This document shows positions 53,675 through 62,496 of a stretch of 64,000 nt of DNA, in pieces. Source of the stretch: Limnohabitans sp. 2KL-27 (lineage in GTDB: Bacteria > Pseudomonadota > Gammaproteobacteria > Burkholderiales > Burkholderiaceae_C); NCBI RefSeq assembly GCF_001269345.1, contig NZ_CXOP01000001.1, positions 1 to 64,000 of the forward strand, written 5' to 3'. Both the position numbers and the translations under genes were made by a program. How positions within the stretch are numbered: position 1 is the first letter of the stretch; the number at the start of each line of letters is the position of its first letter. The notes beneath the pieces were generated by a model. It was not told the origin of the DNA, ran no database searches, and saw nothing but the letters and a program-made list of their open reading frames with translations.

Positions 53675-55831
53675 TTGGAAGTCTCATTTCACGAAGAGAT
53701 CAAGGCCCTGCGCATGGGCGAAGGCGAGGTGTTTCACGGCGAAGGCATTTTGGCCATCACCAAAGGCTTGTTGCAATCGGGGGTGAGCTATGTGGGCGGC
53801 TACCAGGGCGCCCCTGTGTCGCATTTGCTGGACGTGATGGTGCAGGCCAAACCCTATATGGACGAGTTGGGCGTGCACGTGGAGGCCTGCTCCAACGAAG
53901 CGTCTGCCGCCGCCATGCTGGGCGCCTCGATCCACTACCCGATCCGCGGGGCGGTGACCTGGAAATCGATTGTGGGCACCAACGTGGCAGCCGATGCCCT
54001 GTCCAACCTGTCCTCACCGGGGGTGACCGGTGGCGTGCTGATCGTGGTGGGTGAAGACTATGGGGAAGGCGCCAGCGTGATCCAAGAGCGCACACATGCC
54101 TACGCGCTCAAATCGGGCATGTGCCTGCTCGATCCTCGCCCGGAACTGGGTCAGATGGTCAACATGGTGGAGCACGGCTTCCGGCTGTCGGAAGCGTCCA
54201 ACATGCCGGTGATGATGGAGCTGCGCATCCGCGCCTGCCATGTGCGCGGCCAGTTTGTGGCCAAAGACAACCCCTCCCCCAAGCTGTCCAAAAAACACCT
54301 GCTCCAGGAGCCGGCTGGCTTCAACTACATGCGCTTGGCGCACCCGCCGGTGACCTTTGCGCAAGAAAAGCGCAAGGTCGAGCATCGCCTGCCCGCCGCA
54401 CGCCAATACATCGCCGAGCATCGGCTGAACGAGCACTTTGAAGGCAGCACGCACCGACACTTGGGCCTGGTGGTGCAAGGCGGTCTGTACAACACACTGA
54501 TTCGCACTTTGCAGCAGTTCGATCTGGCCGATGCATTTGGCGTGAGCAGCCTGTCGCTGCTGGTGCTGAACGTCACCTACCCGCTGGTGCCCGATGAGCT
54601 GGTGGGTTTTTGCAAGGACAAATCGGCGGTGCTGCTTCTTGAAGAAGGACAGCCCGAATACATTGAACAAGAACTGGCCCTGATGCTGCGCCGCCTTGAC
54701 CTGCAGACCCCACTGCATGGCAAAGACATGCTGCCCTCGGGCGGCGAGTACACCGCCGAGGTCATGGCCATGGGGCTGCTGAAGTTTTTAGACCGCCACC
54801 ACAGTGATGCGGTGCCGGCCACCACGCGCCAATGGCTGCAGGGCAATGGCGAGCGCCGCCAACAGGTGCTGGCCCAATTGGGCAGCCCCGTGCCTGCACG
54901 GCCACCGGGCATGTGCATTGGCTGCCCCGAGCGCCCGGTGTTTTCTGCGCTGAAACTGGCGCAACAAGACGTGGGGCCGGTGCACATCGCAGGCGATATT
55001 GGCTGCCACGCCCTGGCCACCTTTGAGCCGTTTTCGATGGGCCACTCCATCCTGGGCTACGGCATGAGCCTTGCCAGCCGCGCGGGCGTGTCGCCGCTCA
55101 TGAAGCGGCGGGTGTTGTCTGTCATGGGCGACGGCGGGTTCTGGCACAACGGCTTGCTCACCGGTGTGCAAAGCGCTTTGTTCAACGGCGACGATGCCGT
55201 GCTGCTGATCTTCAAGAACGGCTACACCTCGGCCACCGGCACGCAGGACATCATCAACACGCCGACCGACATCGCCAAAGAACTGGCGGGCGACAAACGC
55301 CAGAGCATGGTGCACACCAACCAAACCATCGAGTCCACCTTGAAGGGCTTGGGGGTGCAATGGTTGCGCACGGTCAACACTTACGAGGTGAGCCTCATGC
55401 AGGCCACATTGACCGAGGCCTTCACCACCGAATTTCAGGGTCTGAAGGTGATCGTGGCCGAAGGCGAATGCCAGCTCGAACGCCAGCGCCGCATCAAACC
55501 CTGGCTGGCCTCGCTGCTGTCCAAAGGCAAGCGGGTTGAGCGCGTGAAATACGGCGTGGACGAAGACGTGTGCAATGGCGACCACGCCTGCATTCGCCTC
55601 TCGGGCTGTCCCACCCTGACCCTCAAAGACAACCCTGACCCGCTCAAGGTGGACCCGGTGGCCACCGTGATCGACGGCTGTGTGGGCTGCGGCCTGTGCG
55701 GCGAAAACGCCCACGCAGCCACCCTGTGCCCCTCCTTTTACCGCGCCGAAGTGGTGCAAAACCCCAAGTGGCACGAACGCCTGTGGGCCCGCTGGCAAGG
55801 CCTGGCCACGCGCTGGCTGCAACCGGCTTGA
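53675..55831 (+). CDS. iorA: Indolepyruvate oxidoreductase alpha subunit with C-terminal ferredoxin part
   Basis: A 718-residue protein of the IorA type, which oxidises aryl pyruvates (indole-, phenyl-pyruvate) to the aryl-acetyl-CoA. A pyrimidine-binding part (FHGEGILAITKGLLQSGVSYVGGYQGAP) comes first; the thiamine diphosphate motif is GDGGFWHNGLLTGVQ near residue 484 with Asn in FKNGYTS near 513. Cysteines near the C-terminus (CNGDHACIRLSGC, CVGCGLCGENAH, CPSF) suit two Fe-S clusters. Translation starts at TTG with AAGGAG 6 bp upstream. It lies divergent from a LysR gene and 20 bp before iorB. Confidence 0.9.
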   Translation: MEVSFHEEIKALRMGEGEVFHGEGILAITKGLLQSGVSYVGGYQGAPVSHLLDVMVQAKPYMDELGVHVEACSNEASAAAMLGASIHYPIRGAVTWKSIVGTNVAADALSNLSSPGVTGGVLIVVGEDYGEGASVIQERTHAYALKSGMCLLDPRPELGQMVNMVEHGFRLSEASNMPVMMELRIRACHVRGQFVAKDNPSPKLSKKHLLQEPAGFNYMRLAHPPVTFAQEKRKVEHRLPAARQYIAEHRLNEHFEGSTHRHLGLVVQGGLYNTLIRTLQQFDLADAFGVSSLSLLVLNVTYPLVPDELVGFCKDKSAVLLLEEGQPEYIEQELALMLRRLDLQTPLHGKDMLPSGGEYTAEVMAMGLLKFLDRHHSDAVPATTRQWLQGNGERRQQVLAQLGSPVPARPPGMCIGCPERPVFSALKLAQQDVGPVHIAGDIGCHALATFEPFSMGHSILGYGMSLASRAGVSPLMKRRVLSVMGDGGFWHNGLLTGVQSALFNGDDAVLLIFKNGYTSATGTQDIINTPTDIAKELAGDKRQSMVHTNQTIESTLKGLGVQWLRTVNTYEVSLMQATLTEAFTTEFQGLKVIVAEGECQLERQRRIKPWLASLLSKGKRVERVKYGVDEDVCNGDHACIRLSGCPTLTLKDNPDPLKVDPVATVIDGCVGCGLCGENAHAATLCPSFYRAEVVQNPKWHERLWARWQGLATRWLQPA

Positions 55832-55851
55832 CCGACACACCGAGACAGACC

Positions 55852-57429
55852 ATGACCCAAGCGATTTCGATTTTGCTGTGCGCCCTGGGCGGCGAAGGTG
55901 GCGGCGTGCTGGCCGACTGGCTGGTGGATGTGGCCCGCCACGCGGGCCACCCCGCACAAGCGACCTCCATCCCCGGTGTGGCGCAGCGCACCGGCGCCAC
56001 CACCTACTACCTCGAGGTGTATCCCCTGCCCCACAGCCAACTGCAAGGGCGCTGGCCGGTGCTGGGTCTGAACCCCTTGCCGGGCCGGCTCGATGCGCTG
56101 GTCTCGTCCGAGTTGCTGGAAACCGCTCGCCAAATTGGCAACGGCTTGGCCTCGGCGGACCGCACACTGGTCATCAGCGCCTCCTCGCGCGCCTTGACCA
56201 CCGCCGAAAAAATGACCATGGGTGATGGTCGCCGTGCCGAAGGCCCATTGCTCGACGTGGTGGCCGCTCACAGCCTGCGCCACCATGTGCTGGACATGGC
56301 CCAGTTGTGCCAGCAAAGCGGCACCATGGTCAGCGCCGTCATGCTGGGCTCTGTCGCAGGCAGTGGCTTGCTGCCTTTTGCGCGGACCCATTACGAAGCC
56401 GTGCTGGCAGGCCCCGGCGCCTCGGCCCAGGCCAGTTTGCGCGGCTTTGCCCTGGCCTTCGATCGGGTCGCGCGACAGCGCGAACAAGCCCAGTATGTGG
56501 AGCACGTCCTGAAGCCGGAGCCCCCAGCACCTGCCGCATCGGCTGGTTTGCCGGCCGATGTGGCGGCACGTTTTCCTGCGGCTTTGCACCCCTTGATGGG
56601 TTTGGCACACCAGCGCCTCTTGGAATACCAAGGCCCGGCTTATGCCCAGCTGTATGTCCAGCGTCTGGCGCGTTTGCTGAATGTGGAGAACTTCGCCGCC
56701 GATGCCTCGCACCCCGTGACGGCCGAAACCAGCCGTTGGCTGGCTTTGTGGATGGCTTTTGACGACATCGTCCGCGTGGCCGACCTGAAAAGCCGTGCCA
56801 GCCGCTGGGCGCGCGTCACGCAGGAAGTCAAAGCCCAAGAAGGCGACGTCCTCAAGGTGTATGACCACTTCAAGCCCGGCGTGCCCGAGCTCGCGGCCTT
56901 GCTGCCGCAAGGTCTGGCCAAGCGCTTGCTGCGGTGGGACCGCGCCCGGGTGGTACGGGGCCAGGCGCCCTGGTCGATGCCCCTCAAAGTGGCGCGGCAT
57001 GCGCTGTGGGGCATGGCCAGCTTGCGCCTGCTGGCCAGCTTGCGGGTGCTCAGGCCCCTGGGCAGCCGCTACGCCACCGAACAAGCCCTGATCGAGGAAT
57101 GGCTGGACGGCATTGAAAACGCCACGCGGCATTCGCCCGCATTGGGCTTGGAGTTGGCGCGCTGCGGGCAACTCATCAAAGGCTACGGCAGCACCAACGA
57201 GCGCGGCAAGGACAACCTGCTGCACATCCTGCGCCAGGTGTGCGGCACGGCCTCCAAAGTGCCTGTGGCCGAACAGGCCCAAGCCGTCGCACGCATCCGC
57301 CAGGCCGCCTTGCTGGACGAAGCCGGCCAGGCCCTGGACCAAGCCTTGCTGCAACACGGTGCACCGGCGCGTCCGGTCAAAGAGCAGCCCGTGCTGTGGA
57401 TGAAAAACCCCCGACTGAAAAAAACCTGA
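55852..57429 (+). CDS. iorB: Indolepyruvate oxidoreductase beta-like subunit, long form
   Basis: A 525-residue protein. Its first ~190 residues are the gamma/beta-type domain of 2-oxoacid oxidoreductases (ILLCALGGEGGGVLADWLVDVARHAGH, SIPGVAQRTGATTYYLEVYP). The remaining ~300 residues are a helical extension of the kind annotated as DUF6537 in long IorB-like proteins, of unknown job. Archaeal IorB has only ~200 residues. It acts with IorA. The start ATG at 55852 is preceded by GAGA; an upstream in-frame extension is not family-like. Confidence 0.85.
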   Translation: MTQAISILLCALGGEGGGVLADWLVDVARHAGHPAQATSIPGVAQRTGATTYYLEVYPLPHSQLQGRWPVLGLNPLPGRLDALVSSELLETARQIGNGLASADRTLVISASSRALTTAEKMTMGDGRRAEGPLLDVVAAHSLRHHVLDMAQLCQQSGTMVSAVMLGSVAGSGLLPFARTHYEAVLAGPGASAQASLRGFALAFDRVARQREQAQYVEHVLKPEPPAPAASAGLPADVAARFPAALHPLMGLAHQRLLEYQGPAYAQLYVQRLARLLNVENFAADASHPVTAETSRWLALWMAFDDIVRVADLKSRASRWARVTQEVKAQEGDVLKVYDHFKPGVPELAALLPQGLAKRLLRWDRARVVRGQAPWSMPLKVARHALWGMASLRLLASLRVLRPLGSRYATEQALIEEWLDGIENATRHSPALGLELARCGQLIKGYGSTNERGKDNLLHILRQVCGTASKVPVAEQAQAVARIRQAALLDEAGQALDQALLQHGAPARPVKEQPVLWMKNPRLKKT

Positions 57430-57476
57430 TGCCCCCGCATGGGCCCACACCCTTTGATCAACCCCAGGAGACAAGC

Positions 57477-58469
57477 ATGAAAAAAACCAGTTTCTTCCCA
57501 CGGCGGGCCCTCACGGCCGCATGGCTGGCCATCGTGGTCGGCCCCGCGCTGTGCCTGAGCGCGGCGGCGCAAAGCTGGCCCACCAAACCGATCAAGGTGG
57601 TGGTGAACTTCCCACCCGGTGGCGCCGCTGACCAGATAGCACGCGCCATTGGCGTGCCCTTGGGCGAGGCCTTGGGCCAGCCGGTGGTCGTGGAAAACCG
57701 GGGCGGTGCCAACGGGAACCTGGGTGGGGAGGTGGTGGCCAAATCACCCGCTGACGGCTACACCCTGCTGATGAGTTCAGGTGGCATGGTCTCGGTCAAC
57801 CCGCACATCTATGCCCGCATGCCATTTGACCCGGTCAAAGACCTGGTGCCGGTGGCTTCGGCGGCGCGTGTGCTGGTGTTTTTGGTGGCCAAGCCCAATT
57901 TCCCGGCCAACAACGTCCAAGAGTTTCTGGCCCATGTGAAGGCCAACCCGGGCCGCTTGTCGTATGGCTCGGCGGGCAATGGCAGCTCACCCCACCTGGC
58001 AGGTGAAATGATGAAGAGCCAAGCCGGCCTGTTTGCCGTGCATGTGCCCTACCGGGGCGCCGCGCCCGCACTGCAAGACGTTTTGGCCGGGCAGTTGGAC
58101 TATTACTTTGACCCCGGCATTGGTCTGGGCCAGGTGCGCGCGGGCAAGCTCAAGCTGCTGGCCGTCGGCAGCCTCAAGCGCTCGCCGCTGTTCCCCAATG
58201 TGCCCACGCTGGACGAAGTGGGCCTCAAAGGGTTTGATGCCGACTCGGTGTTTGGCTTTTACGCCCCTGCCGGCACCCCTGCCGATGTGGTCCAACGCAT
58301 CAACCGAGAGATCAACCGCATTTTGGGCACGCCAGCCCTGAAAGAGCGGATTCAGAACCTGGGCGGCGAAGCCCTGCCCTTGACCCCTGCCGAATTCGGT
58401 GCCCGCGCAGCAGACGACTCCAAACGCTTTGGCGCCATCATCCGCGAGCGCAAGATCAGCGGAGATTGA
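57477..58469 (+). CDS. Bug/TctC-family periplasmic solute-binding protein
   Basis: A 330-residue protein with a signal peptide ending near CLSAAAQS and the Bug core KVVVNFPPGGAADQIARA. It begins 47 bp after iorB with CAGGAG 7 bp before the ATG, so it is probably in the ior transcript. The ligand could be an aromatic carboxylate linked to the ior pathway; that is inferred. It is convergent with the Fnr-type regulator gene, 6 bp apart. Confidence 0.88.
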   Translation: MKKTSFFPRRALTAAWLAIVVGPALCLSAAAQSWPTKPIKVVVNFPPGGAADQIARAIGVPLGEALGQPVVVENRGGANGNLGGEVVAKSPADGYTLLMSSGGMVSVNPHIYARMPFDPVKDLVPVASAARVLVFLVAKPNFPANNVQEFLAHVKANPGRLSYGSAGNGSSPHLAGEMMKSQAGLFAVHVPYRGAAPALQDVLAGQLDYYFDPGIGLGQVRAGKLKLLAVGSLKRSPLFPNVPTLDEVGLKGFDADSVFGFYAPAGTPADVVQRINREINRILGTPALKERIQNLGGEALPLTPAEFGARAADDSKRFGAIIRERKISGD

Positions 58470-58475
58470 AAGCGC

Positions 58476-59111
58476 TCACACCCCGGCCAACTCACGCAGC
58501 GCTTGCGGGTTGGGCAGGCCCAACACGCGCCCACCCCCGCTGATGAGCTGGCGCTCGCGCAGGTGGCGCAGCACGCGTGAAAACGTTTCGGGGGCAATGC
58601 CCAGCTGTGCGGCGATCGTGCGTTTGCGCTCGGTCAGCTTGACCGCCAGGCCACCCGTCAGGTCAACGGGTTCGGCATGGCGCAACAGCCATTCGGCGCA
58701 ACGCGCATCGGCATCCTTGGCCAAGCGACTCACCGCCATCTCGGTCTGCTGGCGCTGCGAACGGGCCATGTCCATGAGCAGGTTCTGCGAGGCCTCGGGC
58801 AAGGCCTGCACCTGGGCCACAAAGTCGCCCACACTCACGTACTGCAGATGCACCTCGGTCTCGGCCAAGGCATCGACCGCGTGGGGCAGCGCCAACAGGC
58901 CTGAAGCGGCTTCGAGCCAGAACGGCCCCTCGACCACGCCCAGCTGGTGCGCCATGTGGCCGTCCACCATCACCCCCAACACCACGCGCCCTTGCATGAC
59001 ATGCACGATGCGGTCCACCGCGTCGCCTCGGTTCAGCAACACGCTGCCTGCTGCCACAAGGGATAAGGGGGCTGCGGGCTCGGACAAGGGGGGCAAAGAG
59101 GTATCCAACAT
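58476..59111 (-). CDS. Crp/Fnr-family regulator
   Basis: A 211-residue Crp/Fnr protein with a cyclic-nucleotide-fold N-terminus (SVLLNRGDAVDRIVHVMQGRVVLG) and a helix-turn-helix near the end (KRTIAAQLGIAPETFSRVLRHLRERQLI) whose ETFSRVLR is the recognition helix of the Fnr type. None of the four Fnr cysteines for an Fe-S cluster is visible, so it may sense another signal. The start is MLDTSLPPL, because an Fnr box at 59150-59163 would otherwise be coding. It is downstream of the glycerate kinase gene. Confidence 0.85.
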   Translation of the reverse strand: MLDTSLPPLSEPAAPLSLVAAGSVLLNRGDAVDRIVHVMQGRVVLGVMVDGHMAHQLGVVEGPFWLEAASGLLALPHAVDALAETEVHLQYVSVGDFVAQVQALPEASQNLLMDMARSQRQQTEMAVSRLAKDADARCAEWLLRHAEPVDLTGGLAVKLTERKRTIAAQLGIAPETFSRVLRHLRERQLISGGGRVLGLPNPQALRELAGV

Positions 59112-59149
59112 GGTGTAGTCGACTGTGCCAGAGCACCAGCCTGTGGGCT

Positions 59150-59163
59150 TTGACACAAATCAA
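59150..59163. promoter_or_regulatory. Fnr-type binding site upstream of the Crp/Fnr gene
   Basis: TTGACACAAATCAA matches the Fnr consensus TTGAT-N4-ATCAA with one mismatch. It sits about 40-50 bp before the regulator's start codon and just after the glycerate kinase gene, in the position of a promoter-proximal site, so the regulator or Fnr itself may control this gene. Confidence 0.65.
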
Positions 59164-59173
59164 TCAGCCCCCA

Positions 59174-60505
59174 TCAACACACCAAGATGGCCCGAAAGTC
59201 GTTCACATTGGTGTGGGTGGGCCCCGTGACGACCAAATCGCCCAAGGGCGCAAAAAAACCGTAAGCGTCGTTGCGCTGCAGGTGTTCGTCCACCTTGAGC
59301 CCCAAAGCCAGGGCGCGGCCCAGCGTATCCGGGCTCACTTGTGCCCCGGCGTTGTCCTCGATGCCGTCGATGCCATCGGTGTCAGCCGCCAAGGCCCAGA
59401 CACCCGCTTGGCCTTGCAGGGCTTGCGCCAGACCCAAACAAAATTCGCCGGCCCGGCCTCCGCGCCCTTGGGGCACCCCTGCGGGTTGGGGCTTGATGGT
59501 CACCGTGGTCTCGCCCCCGCTCAAGATCACGCAGGGCTTGGTGAAGGGCCCCAGGCCCTTGGCCGCTGCGCGGGCCAGCGCCGCGTGCACCTTGCCCACC
59601 TCGCGCGATTCGCCTTCGATCTCGTCGCTCAGGATATAGGCGTTCAGCCCCTGCGCACGGGCGGCGGCTGCGGCCGCTTCCAGCGACTGCTGGGGCGTAG
59701 CGATCAGGTGCACGCTGTGCCCGGCAAACACGGGCGAGCCGGGCTTGGGGGTTTCCCATGCGCCCGACTGCAAAGCCTGCAGCACCGATTCGGGTACTGT
59801 GATGGCGTAGCGCTTGAGGATGGCCAGCGCATCCTCGCACGTGCTGGCATCGGGCACGGTGGGGCCGCTGGCGATGATGGACGGGTCATCGCCCGGCACA
59901 TCGCTGATGGTGAGCGTGACCACGCGTGCTGGCGCGCAAGCCGCCGCCAAACGACCGCCCTTGATGCGCGAGAGGTGTTTGCGCAGGCAGTTCATTTCAG
60001 AAATATTGGCCCCGCTGGCCAGCAATTGGCGGTTGATGTCTTGCTTGATTGGCAAGCCGATGCCGTCTGCCGGCAGGGTCAGCAAGGACGAGCCACCGCC
60101 CGAAATCAGGCACAGCACCAGGTCGTCGGCGGTGAGGCCTTGGGTCATTTGCAATATCCGCTCGGCCGCCTGCAAGCCAGCAGCGTCGGGCACTGGGTGG
60201 GCAGCCTCGACCACCTCGATGCGCTCGGGCACATCCGCCGGGCGCGGCGGCGTGTGGCCGTATCGCGTGACCACCAAGCCCGACAAAGGGGCATCTGCTG
60301 GCCACCATGCCTCCACGGCTTGCGCCATGGCGCCCCCTGCTTTGCCCGCCCCCAACACCAAGGTGCGGCCCTTGGGGGGTGCTGGCAAATGCGCGGCGGT
60401 GTTGTGCAGCGGCATGGCGCGTTGCACCGCCTGGTCATACAGCGCTTTCAAAAAAGCGGGGCGGTCTTGGGTAAAGCTGGGCAGGTGGGGCTTGGCATCT
60501 TGCAT
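59174..60505 (-). CDS. Glycerate 2-kinase (MOFRL family)
   Basis: A 443-residue protein of the GckA/MOFRL family that phosphorylates glycerate at C2 to give 2-phosphoglycerate; older annotations call it hydroxypyruvate reductase (TtuD). Motifs are LVLGAGKAGGAMAQAVE, CLISGGGSSLL, LSGGETTVTI, GRGGRAGEFCLGLA and ADTDGIDG. The start MQDAKPHLPSF leaves 37 bp to the divergent 8-oxoguanine deaminase start. It serves glyoxylate or tartrate breakdown; no companion gene is adjacent. Confidence 0.88.
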   Translation of the reverse strand: MQDAKPHLPSFTQDRPAFLKALYDQAVQRAMPLHNTAAHLPAPPKGRTLVLGAGKAGGAMAQAVEAWWPADAPLSGLVVTRYGHTPPRPADVPERIEVVEAAHPVPDAAGLQAAERILQMTQGLTADDLVLCLISGGGSSLLTLPADGIGLPIKQDINRQLLASGANISEMNCLRKHLSRIKGGRLAAACAPARVVTLTISDVPGDDPSIIASGPTVPDASTCEDALAILKRYAITVPESVLQALQSGAWETPKPGSPVFAGHSVHLIATPQQSLEAAAAAARAQGLNAYILSDEIEGESREVGKVHAALARAAAKGLGPFTKPCVILSGGETTVTIKPQPAGVPQGRGGRAGEFCLGLAQALQGQAGVWALAADTDGIDGIEDNAGAQVSPDTLGRALALGLKVDEHLQRNDAYGFFAPLGDLVVTGPTHTNVNDFRAILVC

Positions 60506-60542
60506 GGGCAAATTGTGCCCCAAGGCAGGTAAAGTCCAGCCC

Positions 60543-61973
60543 ATGACCACCCTGCTCATCCACCGCGCCCACTGCATCGCCACCCAAGACGATGCCAACA
60601 CAGAACTCCAAGACGCATCGCTGCTGATCCGCGATGGCCGCATCGAACGCATCGTCCCCGCCACCGAAAACACCGACGAACTGCTCACACAAGTCGACGA
60701 AGTGATCGACGCACGCCACCATGTGGTGGTGCCGGGCCTGATCAACACCCACCACCACATGTACCAGTCGCTCACGCGGGCGATTCCGTCGGTGCAAAAC
60801 GCCGAGCTGTTTTCTTGGCTCCAGGGCCTGTACCCGATCTGGGTGGGCCTCACGCCCGAGATGGTGCGCGTCTCAGGCCAGGTGGCCATGGCCGAACTCC
60901 TGCTGAGCGGCTGCACCACCAGCAGTGACCACCTCTACATTTACCCCAACGGCGTGCGCTTGGACGACAGCATCGAAGCGGCGCACACCATCGGCATGCG
61001 CTTCACGGCCACCCGTGGCAGCATGAGCGTGGGCGAGAGCCAAGGCGGCTTGCCGCCCGACAGCGTCGTCGAGCAAGAACCCGCCATCCTCAAAGAAACC
61101 CAGCGCCTGATCGAGACCTGGCACGACGCGGGTTTTGGGTCGATGACCCATGTGGCCGTGGCGCCCTGCTCGCCTTTCAGCGTGAGTCAGGACCTGATGC
61201 GCGAATCGGCGCAATTGGCCCGCGCCCATGGCGTGCGCCTGCACACCCACCTGGCCGAAAACGACCACGACATTGCCTACACCCGAGAGAAGTTCAACTG
61301 CACGCCGGCGCAATACGCCGAGACGCTGGGCTGGGTGGGCAGCGACGTCTGGCACGCCCACGGCGTCAAACTCGACGAGGAAGGCACGTACATGTTCGCC
61401 AAAACCCGAACCGGCATTGCGCACTGTCCGTGCAGCAACATGCGCTTGGCCAGCGGCATCTTGCCACTGCGCAAAATGCTGGACGCCGGCGTGCCCATCG
61501 GCTTGGGGGTGGACGGCAGCGCCAGCAACGACGCGGCGCACCTGCTCAATGAAGCCCGCCAGGCCATGCTGCTGGCGCGGGTGGGCCGGGCGATAGAGTC
61601 ACCGCGCATTGAAAAAGGGCGCACCGTGTACGGTTGTGATCAAGGCCCCGCCGACATGACACCCCGCGACGCCCTGCGCCTGGCCACACGCGGTGGGGCT
61701 GAGGTGCTGGGCCGCGCCCACGAGCTGGGGCAGATCAAAGCGGGTTATTGCGCCGACATCGCGATGTTCCGCACCGACACCCTCAGCATGGCCGGTGGCG
61801 CGGTGCACGACCCGGTGGGGGCGCTCATGCTGTGCGCCAGCGACAACGCCGACTACACCCTCGTGAATGGCCGCGTGGTGGTGCGCCAAGGCCAGATCAC
61901 CACCGTGGACATGGGGCCGCTGATCGAGCGGCACAACCTGCTGGCGATGCAGCTGGCCTTGGGCGTGAACTGA
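60543..61973 (+). CDS. 8-oxoguanine deaminase-like amidohydrolase
   Basis: A 476-residue amidohydrolase of the AtzB/TrzN/8-oxoguanine deaminase group. Metal ligands: GLINTHHHMYQSL, LHTHLAEND, VWHAHGVKLDEEG and GLGVDGSASNDAAHL, with CPCSNMRLASG. The QSLTRAIP segment and the length fit bacterial 8-oxoguanine deaminase, which converts 8-oxoguanine to uric acid; triazine hydrolases are close relatives. It stands on its own, divergent from glycerate kinase, but fits the purine theme of the region. Confidence 0.85.
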   Translation: MTTLLIHRAHCIATQDDANTELQDASLLIRDGRIERIVPATENTDELLTQVDEVIDARHHVVVPGLINTHHHMYQSLTRAIPSVQNAELFSWLQGLYPIWVGLTPEMVRVSGQVAMAELLLSGCTTSSDHLYIYPNGVRLDDSIEAAHTIGMRFTATRGSMSVGESQGGLPPDSVVEQEPAILKETQRLIETWHDAGFGSMTHVAVAPCSPFSVSQDLMRESAQLARAHGVRLHTHLAENDHDIAYTREKFNCTPAQYAETLGWVGSDVWHAHGVKLDEEGTYMFAKTRTGIAHCPCSNMRLASGILPLRKMLDAGVPIGLGVDGSASNDAAHLLNEARQAMLLARVGRAIESPRIEKGRTVYGCDQGPADMTPRDALRLATRGGAEVLGRAHELGQIKAGYCADIAMFRTDTLSMAGGAVHDPVGALMLCASDNADYTLVNGRVVVRQGQITTVDMGPLIERHNLLAMQLALGVN

Positions 61974-61974
61974 G

Positions 61975-62463
61975 CTAGGCCGCGATGCCCGTCAGCGCCC
62001 TCAAATAACTTTCCCCACGCGCCTGGGCAAACAGGTCCAGCGCCTGCGTGAAGCCCGCCTGCAGAACCAAGCCGATGCCGATCGCGGTGGCTGCATCCCA
62101 TTTGGAAAAGAACGCGATCAGGCCGGCCCCGAGCACCAGCAGCAACAGCTCGACGGTTTTGTACACCTTGAAGTTGGCCATCACCGTTTGCATGCGTTCG
62201 GTTTCTGCTTGCTTGAATTCAGTCGGCGAAAGGGACAGCTGCGTGCTCAGATGGGCCACTTGCGCCTCGGTGCGCGCAAAAATGGTGACGCCCACCACCA
62301 GCTGCAGCAGTGCCACCACCACCAAAGGCAGCGCCATGAAGCGCAGGCGGTGGCCTTGCGTCCACAGCCAAACCGCCAGGCCGATCGCCATACATGCCGC
62401 CAAGATGAAGAGCATGCTTTCTTGCTTCTCTCCAACAAAGTAATCCGTCATGTCTTTCACCAT
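61975..62463 (-). CDS. Small membrane protein of unknown function
   Basis: A 162-residue protein with three or four predicted hydrophobic helices (SMLFILAACMAIGLAVWLW, MALPLVVVALLQLVVGV, LLLLVLGAGLIAFF). No known motif. The start MVKDMTDYF is chosen because AGGAG lies 7 bp upstream; an ATG 21 bp earlier lacks one. It follows the AraC-type regulator by 33 bp on the same strand and may be its target. Confidence 0.75.
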   Translation of the reverse strand: MVKDMTDYFVGEKQESMLFILAACMAIGLAVWLWTQGHRLRFMALPLVVVALLQLVVGVTIFARTEAQVAHLSTQLSLSPTEFKQAETERMQTVMANFKVYKTVELLLLVLGAGLIAFFSKWDAATAIGIGLVLQAGFTQALDLFAQARGESYLRALTGIAA

Positions 62464-62496
62464 GTTCGTGTCTCCTGTATGCATGGGCGATGCCTC

